DNA of 64,000 bases, taken from assembly GCF_019209935.1 (NCBI RefSeq), contig NZ_JAHUTN010000003.1:231483-295482 (forward strand), given 5' to 3'. Origin of the DNA: Corynebacterium sp. TAE3-ERU16 (GTDB lineage: Bacteria; Actinomycetota; Actinomycetes; Mycobacteriales; Mycobacteriaceae). Positions 27,190-35,552 of this stretch are shown piece after piece. The notes beneath the pieces were generated by a model. The model was not told the DNA's origin. It saw nothing but the letters and a program-made list of their open reading frames with translations, and searched no databases. Numbering within the stretch: the stretch's first letter is position 1; every line of letters begins with the position of its first letter. The translations under genes were made by a program, and so were the position numbers.

Positions 27190-27965
27190 TGACGACTAAG
27201 AACTATCCACGGTTGGGTTACGCCGCATCAGTCCGTCTCATCGAACGTATGAACCGTGTCGAGTTGGCGACCTTGGCGAGAACCGCATCCACCAGCCACC
27301 CCCAGCAGTACGACTATCCGACGGCAATCAACACCTGCAGTGAGTCCGAGCTGGCGGAACTGAGGATCAGGGCCCTCGAGATCGCCAAACGCCACGGTTA
27401 CCCGGAGAGATCAACGAGGTCCAACAAGAAATCTCTCTTTGACAGGGACATGTCCGCGCTCCTCTACGGAAAACTCGACCTGATCGAGACAGAAGCCGCA
27501 CAAGAGGAGGTGTGGAATTTCCTGACCCTCGTGGTCCTACCTGACATCGCGAAATGGCGGTACGAGAATTCAGGGAACTCCCTCAGCTACAACCGGTGGC
27601 TCGGAGGAAAGCGGAACGTGTTCCGGAAACTCTGGTGGCGCGAGGCCACGCTCGGCAATGCCCTGAACTCGAAGATATACGAGGACGAGGCGGTGAGTGT
27701 GATGGAACGGGCACGTCTGAGTGGTCAACCGGCGGTCGCCCGTGCCATGGTCCGAGGTTTCCTCGACTCGGTTGAACGGTACCCGGACACCGCACGCACT
27801 GTCCTCATGCGTGCGGGTGCACTGCGCGTCCGGCAGCTCGTTCCGATTCTGTGTCTCGAGTCACTGACCGAGGATGAGCTCGATGTACTCATCCTCGATG
27901 TCTTCCGGAAATCGAGTGAAGCCTGTGCCGGAAAGGTCCCTGGCCCGGTACCGGAAGAAGAATAG
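27189..27965 (+). CDS. Uncharacterised protein of the Z1/MORC operon (B), possibly DUF6339
   Basis: A 258-aa, mostly helical protein. Its start overlaps the stop of the preceding gene by one base (TAATG). Distinct segments are SLFDRDMSALLYGKLDLIET, EEVWNFLTLVVLPDIAKWRY and RNVFRKLWWREATLG, followed by a helical C-terminal half. The pattern reminds me of DUF6339, a family that recurs in Z1-type operons, but I cannot verify that. There are no catalytic motifs. It ends 35 bp before the MORC-like gene, which has its own ribosome-binding site. Probably an accessory or structural subunit. Confidence 0.72.
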   Translation: MTTKNYPRLGYAASVRLIERMNRVELATLARTASTSHPQQYDYPTAINTCSESELAELRIRALEIAKRHGYPERSTRSNKKSLFDRDMSALLYGKLDLIETEAAQEEVWNFLTLVVLPDIAKWRYENSGNSLSYNRWLGGKRNVFRKLWWREATLGNALNSKIYEDEAVSVMERARLSGQPAVARAMVRGFLDSVERYPDTARTVLMRAGALRVRQLVPILCLESLTEDELDVLILDVFRKSSEACAGKVPGPVPEEE

Positions 27966-28000
27966 GGACCGGACACATCACACCTCGAGAGGTTCACACG

Positions 28001-29290
28001 TTGCAGCACACAGTCTCCGTCGCTCCTTCGGCACGGCGTTTGACAGGTTCTCTACGGGACATCGGCTACAGCTTCGAGTCAGCCGTGGCCGACCTGGTGG
28101 ACAACAGCATCACAGCGGGAGCGACTCGCGTCGACATCCAGATCACTTTTTCCGGATGGGAGTCGTTCGTCCGCATCGTCGACGACGGTTCAGGGATGGA
28201 TGACATCGGCATCGACGAGGCGATGCGCTTCGGGTCCGACCGTGTGTACGGATCCGGGGACCTGGGGAGATACGGTCTCGGGCTGAAAACAGCCTCCATC
28301 TCCCAGTGCAGGCGCCTCGAGGTCGTGTCCATGACCCGTACATCGGACACCCACGCCGCGAGAACCCTGGACCTCGACTTCATCCAGGACACCGACAGTT
28401 GGGTCGTCCTGGACACGAGGGATGAAGAGGAGACACTGGAGGCGAGAAGACTCCTCCGCAAGGGCTACGGAACGGTGGTGACGTGGCGCAGATTGGACCG
28501 TATTCTCCCACACAGGAACAAGGAGAACGGCTGGGCGCGGAAACGTGTCGAGAACCTGGTACCGAAGCTGAGTCGACATCTCTCGATGGTGTTCCACCGC
28601 TTCCTGTCAGGCGAACGTCCGGAGATCCTCGCCATCACCGTCAACGGTGAGTCCCTCACACCGTGGGATCCTTTTGCCCGGGAAGAGGCGGGGACCCGCT
28701 GCATCGGAACGGATTCCTTCGAGGTCGAGCACCGCCACGACAGCGGCTTCGTCACCCTCAACCGTTATCTTCTTCCCCCGAGATCCGATTTCAGTACTCC
28801 CGAAGCGTTCGAGAACGCGTCCGGGCCACAGAAGTGGGCGAAGCAACAGGGGATATACATCTACCGCGCCGACCGGCTGGTCCAGTGGGGAGGGTGGGCC
28901 GGTATCCGGACCAGCGACGAACACACGAAGCTCGCCAGAGCTTCACTCGATTTCGACACCGATCTCGACGCCGCGTTCAACATCAACGTCGCCAAGATGA
29001 AGGTCACCATTCCGCACCAGGTCCGCAAGATGCTCGCACGACCTATCAACGAGCTCTGCATCGAGGCGGACCACACCTACAGAAAGAAGACCCGGGAGGC
29101 GCTCACTGCGCAATCCGGTGGTGCAACGAACCGTCGCTCCGGCTTCGGAGGGCAGGGTGAATCCGCTGAGGTTCTGGGTACGGCACTTCGTTCCGCGGCG
29201 GTCCGTACCGGCAACGTTGACGCACTCAAGTCCATGATCCGGCTGCTCCGCGAGGAATCCCCCGAACTCGCGGAGCAGCTCGGCCTCTAA
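28001..29290 (+). CDS. MORC/MutL-like GHKL ATPase
   Basis: A 429-aa protein beginning with TTG at 28001; GAGAGG 9 bp upstream supports that start, and no in-frame ATG or GTG exists before the ATPase motifs. N-box ADLVDNSITAGA (residues 30-41), G1 DDGSGM (61-66) and G2 GRYGLGLKTAS (89-99) are textbook for the MutL/MORC branch. An S5-like transducer domain follows. The end (GNVDALKSMIRLLREESPEL) is helical. Prokaryotic MORC-type ATPases sit in R-M operons and may act as ATP-gated DNA clamps. It is the last gene of the plus-strand operon and converges with the methyltransferase gene, only 14 bp apart. Confidence 0.87.
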   Translation: MQHTVSVAPSARRLTGSLRDIGYSFESAVADLVDNSITAGATRVDIQITFSGWESFVRIVDDGSGMDDIGIDEAMRFGSDRVYGSGDLGRYGLGLKTASISQCRRLEVVSMTRTSDTHAARTLDLDFIQDTDSWVVLDTRDEEETLEARRLLRKGYGTVVTWRRLDRILPHRNKENGWARKRVENLVPKLSRHLSMVFHRFLSGERPEILAITVNGESLTPWDPFAREEAGTRCIGTDSFEVEHRHDSGFVTLNRYLLPPRSDFSTPEAFENASGPQKWAKQQGIYIYRADRLVQWGGWAGIRTSDEHTKLARASLDFDTDLDAAFNINVAKMKVTIPHQVRKMLARPINELCIEADHTYRKKTREALTAQSGGATNRRSGFGGQGESAEVLGTALRSAAVRTGNVDALKSMIRLLREESPELAEQLGL

Positions 29291-29304
29291 CCGCGGAGAA
29301 AACC

Positions 29305-31299
29305 CTACCCACTCAACGGTAGGGACCTCTGCCCCTCTTTCCCGGTGTGGCCGCCCACGCACGGTGCTCCCTTCAGGTCAGGGCACAGTCCACACTCCGG
29401 TGAATTTGGTGTGCACCTGGAACGGGCGATCTCGAAGAGTGCGAGATGCGCCTCACGCGAGTGGACGTTCATTCCGAGCATCTGGGCGACGCTGAGACGA
29501 CCGGAGCTGTTCCGGTTCCGTGATTCCGTGTCACGGTCCAGGAAACAGCTGGTGATCCGGAGGATTCCCCGTCCGGCGATCACGGGTTCTCCGCAGAACT
29601 CACCTGATTCATCCGCGACCGGGATCGCGAGCTCGAGGAAGTCGATGAGTGCGGGAGTCAGGGACGGCAACGCAGAACGTGAGATGTGGGGGGCCCAGAG
29701 TGCCTCCGGTTCACGGTCCATCTCGACGAACAAACGCTCGACACGTTCCAGTCGTTTCCCGTAGTTGGGGCCGACCAGGAATCTGATCGCCTCCCGGGTC
29801 GTCTCGGGAACCGTGGATCCCGTTTCCACGTCCGGAAGAGAACTGATTCCCTGCCAGACCGACCGGACCGTGGCCGGTGCCGCACGTTCGGTGAGGATCT
29901 CGGCGACGGCGGCACGGAAACGGGACCCCGATCTAGCCCACGGGTACATGAGATCACGGTCATCGAGCCCCCGGTACCACTCGGCGAGATGCCTCGCGGT
30001 TGCGCGCGCCCCGATGGGTTTCTCCTCTCCCCTGCGGAGGGAATCCATCACAGCCCGACCGACGGCTTCTCCGAGCCGGACCGGAACGGCATTGCCGATC
30101 TGCCGGAACGCCGCACTCGGTGGTCCGCTGAACCTGAAGTCGTCCGGGAAGGTCTGGATTCGGGCGGCTTCCCTCACTGTGAGTGTCCGGGACTGGCGGG
30201 GATGGATGAAGCTGTAGCCGTCCTTGGCGATGTGGGCGGTGATGGTCCGCGACAGATCGTCCTCATCCAGTCTCTTGTACTTGTCGTCGAAGATGTCGCT
30301 GCGGTACCTGCGGAGATGGTCGGGGAGATCCGAGTACTTGGTGTCCGACGTCATCATCTCGAAGGCGATCCGGTCGTCGTCCCGCACAGGGCGTGTGATG
30401 TGATCGTAGAGTTTGTGCCGGTCCTCCTCCCGGACACGGCGCCTCAGGTAACGCTGGGTTTCGGTCACGGGTCCCGGGTACCGGATCCATCCCTCCGCCC
30501 CCGCTTCCGGACGCCATCCGCCTTCGACCTCCGGCATGTCACCGATGGTGTTCCACACTGTGACCTTGGTCTTCCGTTCCTCCGGCCACTTGAACTTGAC
30601 CCCGTCCCTCAGTGCGACGAGGATTAGGCGCTGCCGGAACTGCGGTACGCCGTATCTCCATGCATCGACGACCCGCTCCTCCACGGCGTATCCGAGCATC
30701 TCGAGTTCCTCGATCATGCTCCTGAGAATGAACATCTCCTTGTCCAGGGCCATGTCCGGGACGTTCTCCATGATGACAGCCCTCGGCCGTGCCAGTTGAA
30801 CGACCTCCAGATAGGCCCTCCAGAGGTCACGCCTGGTGTCCCGCGGATCCCGGAGTCCCTTCTCGACCAGGCTTCGGATCCCGGACCTTCCCGCCTTCGA
30901 GAAGGGTTGACACGGAGGTCCACCGGCGAGGACCTCGATGCCGCATTCCGTCATGAGATCGGCGACCCGTTCCACCGACTGCGGGGTCGACAGGTCCCAT
31001 TCCACCGACATTCCGGGAAAGTGGGCCGAGTGTGTCTCGACCGCATAGGAGTAGTGGTCGACGCCGAACACCACCTCGATTCCGGCTTCCGTGAGACCGA
31101 GGCTGAGTCCTCCCGCACCTGAAAAAAGATCGGCGCCGAGCACAGCTCCCTCCGAACGACGGCGACGACAGTAGTCCCGGAGTTCCTCTTCCGTCGTGCA
31201 GTGGTCGGCGTGCTCGGGCAGCTTCAGAAGCGGGCCACGAATCTGCTTGACGGCGTACGGATCTGTTGAGGACACCCCTAGAAATCTAGTCTCACCCAT
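29305..31299 (-). CDS. C5-cytosine DNA methyltransferase with C-terminal MutY/EndoIII-like domain
   Basis: A 664-aa protein. Residues 57-410 are a Dcm-type methyltransferase: motif I ADLFSGAGGLSLGL, catalytic motif IV GGPPCQPFS (C130), motif VI ENVPDM, motif VIII QRLILVAL and motif X RQIGNAVPV. From residue 452 a second domain resembles MutY/endonuclease III. It has a YPW entry motif and RAAVAEILTERAAPATV (E aligned with the MutY catalytic Glu), and it ends with CTPNSPECGLCPDLKGAPC (629-647), a C-x6-C-x2-C-x7-C Fe-S loop. The helix-hairpin-helix Lys and catalytic Asp positions read LPSLTPAL and IAGRGILRI, so glycosylase chemistry looks lost. ATG 31299 is preferred to a GTG 48 bp upstream. It lies downstream of vsr and should modify host DNA. 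Confidence 0.9.
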   Translation of the reverse strand: MGETRFLGVSSTDPYAVKQIRGPLLKLPEHADHCTTEEELRDYCRRRRSEGAVLGADLFSGAGGLSLGLTEAGIEVVFGVDHYSYAVETHSAHFPGMSVEWDLSTPQSVERVADLMTECGIEVLAGGPPCQPFSKAGRSGIRSLVEKGLRDPRDTRRDLWRAYLEVVQLARPRAVIMENVPDMALDKEMFILRSMIEELEMLGYAVEERVVDAWRYGVPQFRQRLILVALRDGVKFKWPEERKTKVTVWNTIGDMPEVEGGWRPEAGAEGWIRYPGPVTETQRYLRRRVREEDRHKLYDHITRPVRDDDRIAFEMMTSDTKYSDLPDHLRRYRSDIFDDKYKRLDEDDLSRTITAHIAKDGYSFIHPRQSRTLTVREAARIQTFPDDFRFSGPPSAAFRQIGNAVPVRLGEAVGRAVMDSLRRGEEKPIGARATARHLAEWYRGLDDRDLMYPWARSGSRFRAAVAEILTERAAPATVRSVWQGISSLPDVETGSTVPETTREAIRFLVGPNYGKRLERVERLFVEMDREPEALWAPHISRSALPSLTPALIDFLELAIPVADESGEFCGEPVIAGRGILRITSCFLDRDTESRNRNSSGRLSVAQMLGMNVHSREAHLALFEIARSRCTPNSPECGLCPDLKGAPCVGGHTGKEGQRSLPLSG

Positions 31300-31368
31300 G
31301 GCACAGCCCCCAATTGCCCCACCCACGATCGGAACGACGGTGTCCACCGTGAGTTCCGGGCCGGGGAT

Positions 31369-31806
31369 CTATCTCAGTTGTCTCCACAGCCATTCGATCT
31401 CGTCTGCGATCTCCTCGGTGTCGTCGTGTTCCCAGTAGTGGAGGGACGTCCACCCGAGCCGTTCCAGCTCGAGGTCCTTCCTCCTGTCACGTTCCCGGTT
31501 CGCGGCGATCTTCTCCTCCCACCACCGGCGGTTGTTCTTCGGCGAGGTCGCGTGAATCGGACATCCGTGCCAGAAGCAACCGTCCACGAACACCGCTATC
31601 CGGGCGGCGGTGAACACTATGTCAGGGCTTCCCGGAAGTCCACCGACATTGACACGGAACCGCAGACCCCGCCGGAAGAGTTCCCTCCGGAGCCTCAGCT
31701 CCGGTCCGCTCCCCCGACGTGGCATCTTCTTCATCTGCCGTGTCACGGTCTCGTTGAGTGGAAGAGGACGTCCGTGGTTCGGGCGCCGTTTCCCCGGGCT
31801 CTCCAT
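31369..31806 (-). CDS. vsr: Vsr, very-short-patch mismatch endonuclease
   Basis: A 145-aa protein of normal Vsr length. The active-site region is GGLPGSPDIVFTAARIAVFV (residues 55-74) running into DGCFWHGCP (75-83); D62 is the metal-binding Asp and H80 matches the catalytic His of E. coli Vsr. The N-terminal ETVTRQMKKMPRRGSGPELR and C-terminal LGWTSLHYWEHD motifs are also family-typical. Vsr nicks at T:G mismatches formed by deamination of 5-methylcytosine, protecting sites methylated by its partner. It is transcribed just ahead of the methyltransferase gene (69 bp gap). Start ATG 31806 fits family alignment; the longer open frame upstream is not coding-like. Confidence 0.93.
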   Translation of the reverse strand: MESPGKRRPNHGRPLPLNETVTRQMKKMPRRGSGPELRLRRELFRRGLRFRVNVGGLPGSPDIVFTAARIAVFVDGCFWHGCPIHATSPKNNRRWWEEKIAANRERDRRKDLELERLGWTSLHYWEHDDTEEIADEIEWLWRQLR

Positions 31807-31991
31807 GTCGATCTCCCGATGCTCCGATATTCTTCCGGTCACAATGGGATGACGCACCAGGACCGGTCGCCCCGATCCACTCCGGGGCCCCGTTGAAACA
31901 GCCTGCCACAGCTCCCACAGCGCTGCGGGGGTTGGGCCCGACGGCCACTCCACCGGCGACTCCGGGTGTGCCCATGAAAGAGTGGAGTCGG

Positions 31992-33176
31992 TCAGTACCG
32001 GCTGATCACCATCGCCTGGCCCTGGCCACCGGCACCGCATAGGCTCACCGCGGCGGTTCCGCTCCCGCGCCTGATGAGTTCGTACACCGCGGTCACCAGG
32101 ACGCGGGCGCCGGAGGCACCGAGCGGATGTCCCAGAGCGATCGCGCCTCCGTTGGGATTGCACCTACCCATGTCCAGGTCCAGGTCTCGCAGGGATTGCA
32201 CGACCACGGCGGCGAAGGCCTCGTTGATCTCGATGAAGTCGACGTCCCCGAGCCGTACCCTGCTGTCCGCCAGGGCCTTCTTCAGGGCGTCGGAGGGCTT
32301 GGAATGGAGGTGGTGGTCCGGCCCCCCGGTGCTTCCCGAGCCCTCGATCGTGGCGAGCACGTGCAGTCCGTGCTGTTCCGCGTAACCGCGGCTGACCACG
32401 ACGAGTGCCGCTGCTCCGTCCGAGATCTGGGAGGAGTTGCCCGCGGTGATCGTTCCGTCGCGGGCGAATGCCGGGCGGAGTTTCCCGAGGCTCTCCAGGG
32501 TTGTGTCCGGCCGGATCCCCTCATCGGTGTCCACGACCAGGGGTTCACCCTTCCGTTGCGGAACGGTGACCGGGGCGATCTCGTCGCGGAACCGTCCCTC
32601 CTTCTGTGCCTCGTGGGCACGGCGGTTGCTGAGCTCCGCGATGGCGTCCTGCTGTTCACGGGTGATGCCGCGGTCCCCGTTGCCTTTCTCCGTCAGAGCA
32701 CCCATGGTCTCCCCGGTGTACGGGTCCCGGAGCCCGTCGAACAGCATCGCGTCCTGCGCGGTGGTCGGCCCCAGTGCGGTTCCGGAACGTGCCGCGGTGA
32801 GCAGATGTGGTGCACGCGTCATGGATTCCTGTCCGCCGGCGACCACGACCTCCGCCTCACCGCACCGGATGATTCGCGCGGCCTGCGTGACCGCCTCAAT
32901 GCCGGACAGGCAGGCCTTGTTCAGGGTGTCCGCGAACGCGCTGAGGGGAATCCCGGCGTTGATCGCGGCCTGACGTGCCGGAACCTGGCCGGAGCCGGCC
33001 TGGATCGTCTGTCCCATGATGACCTGGTCGATGTGTCCCGGTTTCACCCCTGCCCGTTCAACGGCGGCTCTGATGGCGGTTCCCCCGAGCTCAACCGCGG
33101 AGACGTCCTTCAGCGTCCCGAGCAGTTTTCCCTGCGGTGTGCGGGCGGCGCCCACGATGACGGCCTCGCGTTTCAT
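31992..33176 (-). CDS. Acetyl-CoA C-acetyltransferase (thiolase)
   Basis: A 394-aa thiolase with all catalytic motifs: nucleophile [11 protein letters not shown] (Cys about 89), the NEAFAAV motif, [15 protein letters not shown] (His) and the C-terminal [11 protein letters not shown] (second Cys). It should cleave acetoacetyl-CoA, or another 3-oxoacyl-CoA, to acetyl-CoA plus acyl-CoA in the cytoplasm. Its ATG overlaps the stop of the CoA-transferase B subunit, placing it as the last gene of the ketone-carboxylation operon. On sequence alone it could equally be a beta-ketoadipyl-CoA thiolase; context favours the ketone pathway. Confidence 0.9.
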   Translation of the reverse strand: MKREAVIVGAARTPQGKLLGTLKDVSAVELGGTAIRAAVERAGVKPGHIDQVIMGQTIQAGSGQVPARQAAINAGIPLSAFADTLNKACLSGIEAVTQAARIIRCGEAEVVVAGGQESMTRAPHLLTAARSGTALGPTTAQDAMLFDGLRDPYTGETMGALTEKGNGDRGITREQQDAIAELSNRRAHEAQKEGRFRDEIAPVTVPQRKGEPLVVDTDEGIRPDTTLESLGKLRPAFARDGTITAGNSSQISDGAAALVVVSRGYAEQHGLHVLATIEGSGSTGGPDHHLHSKPSDALKKALADSRVRLGDVDFIEINEAFAAVVVQSLRDLDLDMGRCNPNGGAIALGHPLGASGARVLVTAVYELIRRGSGTAAVSLCGAGGQGQAMVISRY

Positions 33177-33847
33177 GGTGTCTCTCCTTCGATTCGGGTC
33201 GCTCCACCGTCGTCGATGACGGTGAATGCTGCTTCGGTGGCTTCCTCGATCTCCGCGAGGCTGACGCCCGGCGCGAGTTCCCGGAGGACCATTCCCTCAC
33301 GTTCGGTGATGTCGAACACCGCGAGGTCCGTGATGACTCTGTCGACGACCTGTGTCCCGGTGAGCGGCAGGGAGCATTCCCGCTTCAACTTGGGGCGTCC
33401 CTTCTTGTCGACGTGATCGGTGAGGACGATGACCCTGGGGGCGCCGGCCACGAGGTCCATGGCTCCACCCATCCCCTTGACCATGACCCCGGGGATGATC
33501 CAGTTCGCGAGGTCCCCTTTCTCGGAGACCTCCATGGCACCGAGCACCGCGAGTTTGAGGTTCCCGCCCCGGATCATGGCGAAGCTCTCCGCCGAGTCGA
33601 ACACCACCGCTCCCCTGTTCAGGGTGACGGTCTGCTTTCCGGCGTTGATGAGATCCGGGTCCTCGTCCCCCTCGTACGGGAAGGGCCCCATGCCGAGGAT
33701 CCCGTTCTCCGACTGGAGGATGATATTCACGCCGTCAGGTAGCTGGTTGGCGATCATCGTGGGGATCCCGATCCCCAGGTTGACGTAGTCACCGTCGTTG
33801 ATCTCGGCTGCGGCGATGGCCGCCATTTCTTCTCGTGTCCAGGCCAT
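33173..33847 (-). CDS. 3-oxoacid CoA-transferase, subunit B
   Basis: A 224-aa protein with VNLGIGIPTMIANQLP near the N-terminus and the catalytic glutamate in QSENGILGMGP, the hallmark of SCOT/AtoA-type beta subunits. The GGAMDLVAGAPRVIVLTDHV segment also fits. With subunit A it should transfer CoA from succinyl-CoA (or acetyl-CoA) to acetoacetate or a related 3-oxoacid. It starts 6 bp after subunit A ends and overlaps the thiolase by 4 bp. Confidence 0.92.
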   Translation of the reverse strand: MAWTREEMAAIAAAEINDGDYVNLGIGIPTMIANQLPDGVNIILQSENGILGMGPFPYEGDEDPDLINAGKQTVTLNRGAVVFDSAESFAMIRGGNLKLAVLGAMEVSEKGDLANWIIPGVMVKGMGGAMDLVAGAPRVIVLTDHVDKKGRPKLKRECSLPLTGTQVVDRVITDLAVFDITEREGMVLRELAPGVSLAEIEEATEAAFTVIDDGGATRIEGETP

Positions 33848-33853
33848 GTCGGC

Positions 33854-34582
33854 TCAGTTTCCTTTCCCCGCGTCGGCCCGGTCGGGCCGTGGTCGGGTGG
33901 TCACCCGTTCGATGGGTTTGGTCCGGGGCGCGGCGGAGACTAAATGCTGGACGTAGACCCCCGGTGTGTGGATGAAGTCGGGGTCGAGTTCACCGAGGTC
34001 GACGATCTCCTCCGCCTCGGCGATCGTTGTACGTCCGGCCATGGCGCACACCGGGTTGAAGTTCCGCGCGGTGCGGTTGTAGACGAGGTTGCCGTTGAGG
34101 TCCGCCTTGGCGGCGTGGACGAGGGCGAGATCCGTCTTGATCGCATGTTCGAGTATGTAGTGGCGGCCCTCGATCTCGCGCACTTCCTTTCCCTCGGCGA
34201 TGATCGTCCCGTAGCCGGTGGGGGTGAAGAACGCGGGTATTCCCGCCCCGGCGGCACGTAGCCTCTCGGCGAGAGACCCCTGGGGGACGAACTCCAGCTC
34301 CAGTTCGCCGGAGAGGTACTGGTCGGAGAACACCTTGTTCTCGCCGACGTAGGAGGCCAGAACCCGTTTCACCTGCCGGGACTCCAGGAGCAGGCCGAGG
34401 CCGAGGCCGTCGATGCTCATGTTGTTGGAGACGATCGTGAGGTCCCTGGCCCCCGAGGCGTGGACCGCCTCAATGAGGTCGTAGGGGCTACCGGACAGTC
34501 CGAAGCCACCTACGGCGATGGACATACCGTCCCTGATCAGTCCCGACACCAGTTCCATGGTGTCGGTGTGTAGCTTGCTCAC
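33854..34582 (-). CDS. 3-oxoacid CoA-transferase, subunit A
   Basis: A 242-aa protein with GGFGLSGSPYDLIEAV, the CoA-binding motif of SCOT/AtoD-type alpha subunits, plus NNMSIDGLGLGLLLES and YILEHAIKTDLALVHAAKAD. The GTG start at 34582 is set by GAGGAG 5 bp upstream; the open frame continues upstream without family similarity. It pairs with the next gene. Substrate (acetoacetate versus a larger 3-oxoacid) follows from the upstream carboxylase and is not fixed by this sequence. Confidence 0.92.
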   Translation of the reverse strand: MSKLHTDTMELVSGLIRDGMSIAVGGFGLSGSPYDLIEAVHASGARDLTIVSNNMSIDGLGLGLLLESRQVKRVLASYVGENKVFSDQYLSGELELEFVPQGSLAERLRAAGAGIPAFFTPTGYGTIIAEGKEVREIEGRHYILEHAIKTDLALVHAAKADLNGNLVYNRTARNFNPVCAMAGRTTIAEAEEIVDLGELDPDFIHTPGVYVQHLVSAAPRTKPIERVTTRPRPDRADAGKGN

Positions 34583-34658
34583 GTGCTGCTCCTCAGATTT
34601 GTGGGTTCCCGGCCGGGACCGGAGGCACACTCGGATCGTGGATGTCTGGAATCTGCGC

Positions 34659-35462
34659 TCAGAGGGCTTCGAGACGTTCGAGGACGGTCTCCGGCTCCGC
34701 TTCGGCCGGAATCTGTGTGACGAGGAAATCAGCCTCCGGCACGGTCCCCGACCCCAGCCAGTACCCCGGTTCGATGGTGGCTCCGCGGACGTCCTTTCCC
34801 GCGACCTCGACACCGTTCTCCGTCTGCAGCATCACGGACCATCCGATGTGTTCCGCGGCGTTGATCACAGGCTGGTAGGCGGCGATGTCCTCGGGAGGGA
34901 GTTCCGTGTAGGCCCCGGAGCGACGCCCGTCGAGGAGGAGCCCGGTGACGGGCGCGTCCACGAAGCGGCGCAGCCAGTCGGCGACGTACATCGCGGCGGA
35001 TTCGGCATGGTCCCCGGTGATCGAGCTGAAGTCGGCGTTTCCGGTGGTCTCGGCCGCCCATGCGAGCCAGATGAGTGGAGACGGCATGCGGAGCAGGAAG
35101 GGTACCCGGCTGGTGTGGCTCGTCGCCGTGAGGATTCGGCCGGCCGCGGTGGCGGGAGTGTCGTCGGCGAGCATCGTCCGCAGGGCGTATCCGGTCCGCG
35201 AGCGCGCGCCCATCGCCGCGACGAGATCGGGGTTCGACGCCAGTGCCGCGCCGTAGAGTGCCCCGAAGTCGACGACCGTGGCATCCGATTTCAGCATCCC
35301 CTGTGCCTGACCGTAGTAGCTGGCGGTGGCGGGGGCGTCGAGGTAGGGAAGCTCGCCATGCACGATGACCCGTTCGCCGAAGGGGACGTGATCGAGGAAC
35401 ACCGCGGTACCACGATCCGAGGGTGGGTTGGTGATGAGATCGGTGAGGGATGTCGGGGTCAT
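34659..35462 (-). CDS. 267-aa protein of the ketone-carboxylase cluster (ApcE-like position)
   Basis: A soluble protein (about 28 kDa) I do not recognise from motifs. Visible features are FLDHVPFGERVIVHGELPYL near the N-terminus, FLLRMPSPLIWLAWAAETTG in the middle and ADWLRRFVDAPVTGLLLDGR, which could be strands and helices of a barrel. It lies between the HyuB-type subunit and the CoA-transferase, where the fifth protein (ApcE, about 34 kDa) occurs in acetophenone carboxylase gene clusters as I recall them. It may be an accessory or activating subunit. No ATP-binding or metal motif is evident. Confidence 0.6.
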   Translation of the reverse strand: MTPTSLTDLITNPPSDRGTAVFLDHVPFGERVIVHGELPYLDAPATASYYGQAQGMLKSDATVVDFGALYGAALASNPDLVAAMGARSRTGYALRTMLADDTPATAAGRILTATSHTSRVPFLLRMPSPLIWLAWAAETTGNADFSSITGDHAESAAMYVADWLRRFVDAPVTGLLLDGRRSGAYTELPPEDIAAYQPVINAAEHIGWSVMLQTENGVEVAGKDVRGATIEPGYWLGSGTVPEADFLVTQIPAEAEPETVLERLEAL

Positions 35463-35510
35463 GGGATGCTCCTTGCCACTGGGGCTGTGTCGGGTGTGGA
35501 GATGGTGATT

Positions 35511-35537
35511 CCCTGGGGCGGCGGGGCCACCCCAGGG
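35511..35537 (-). terminator. Intra-operon hairpin after the HyuB-type gene
   Basis: CCCTGGGG and CCCCAGGG form an 8-bp stem in the 90-bp gap between the HyuB-type gene and the 267-aa gene. It could reduce read-through or stabilise the upstream mRNA. Weak as a terminator because no U-run follows. Confidence 0.35.
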
Positions 35538-35552
35538 TTGCGTGGAAACGGG

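Noticed and set aside
29303..29324. CCCTACC/GGTAGGG hairpin between the convergent MORC and methyltransferase genes
   Set aside because: Only 7 bp of stem with no U-run, and it overlaps the end of the methyltransferase gene; not convincing as a terminator.
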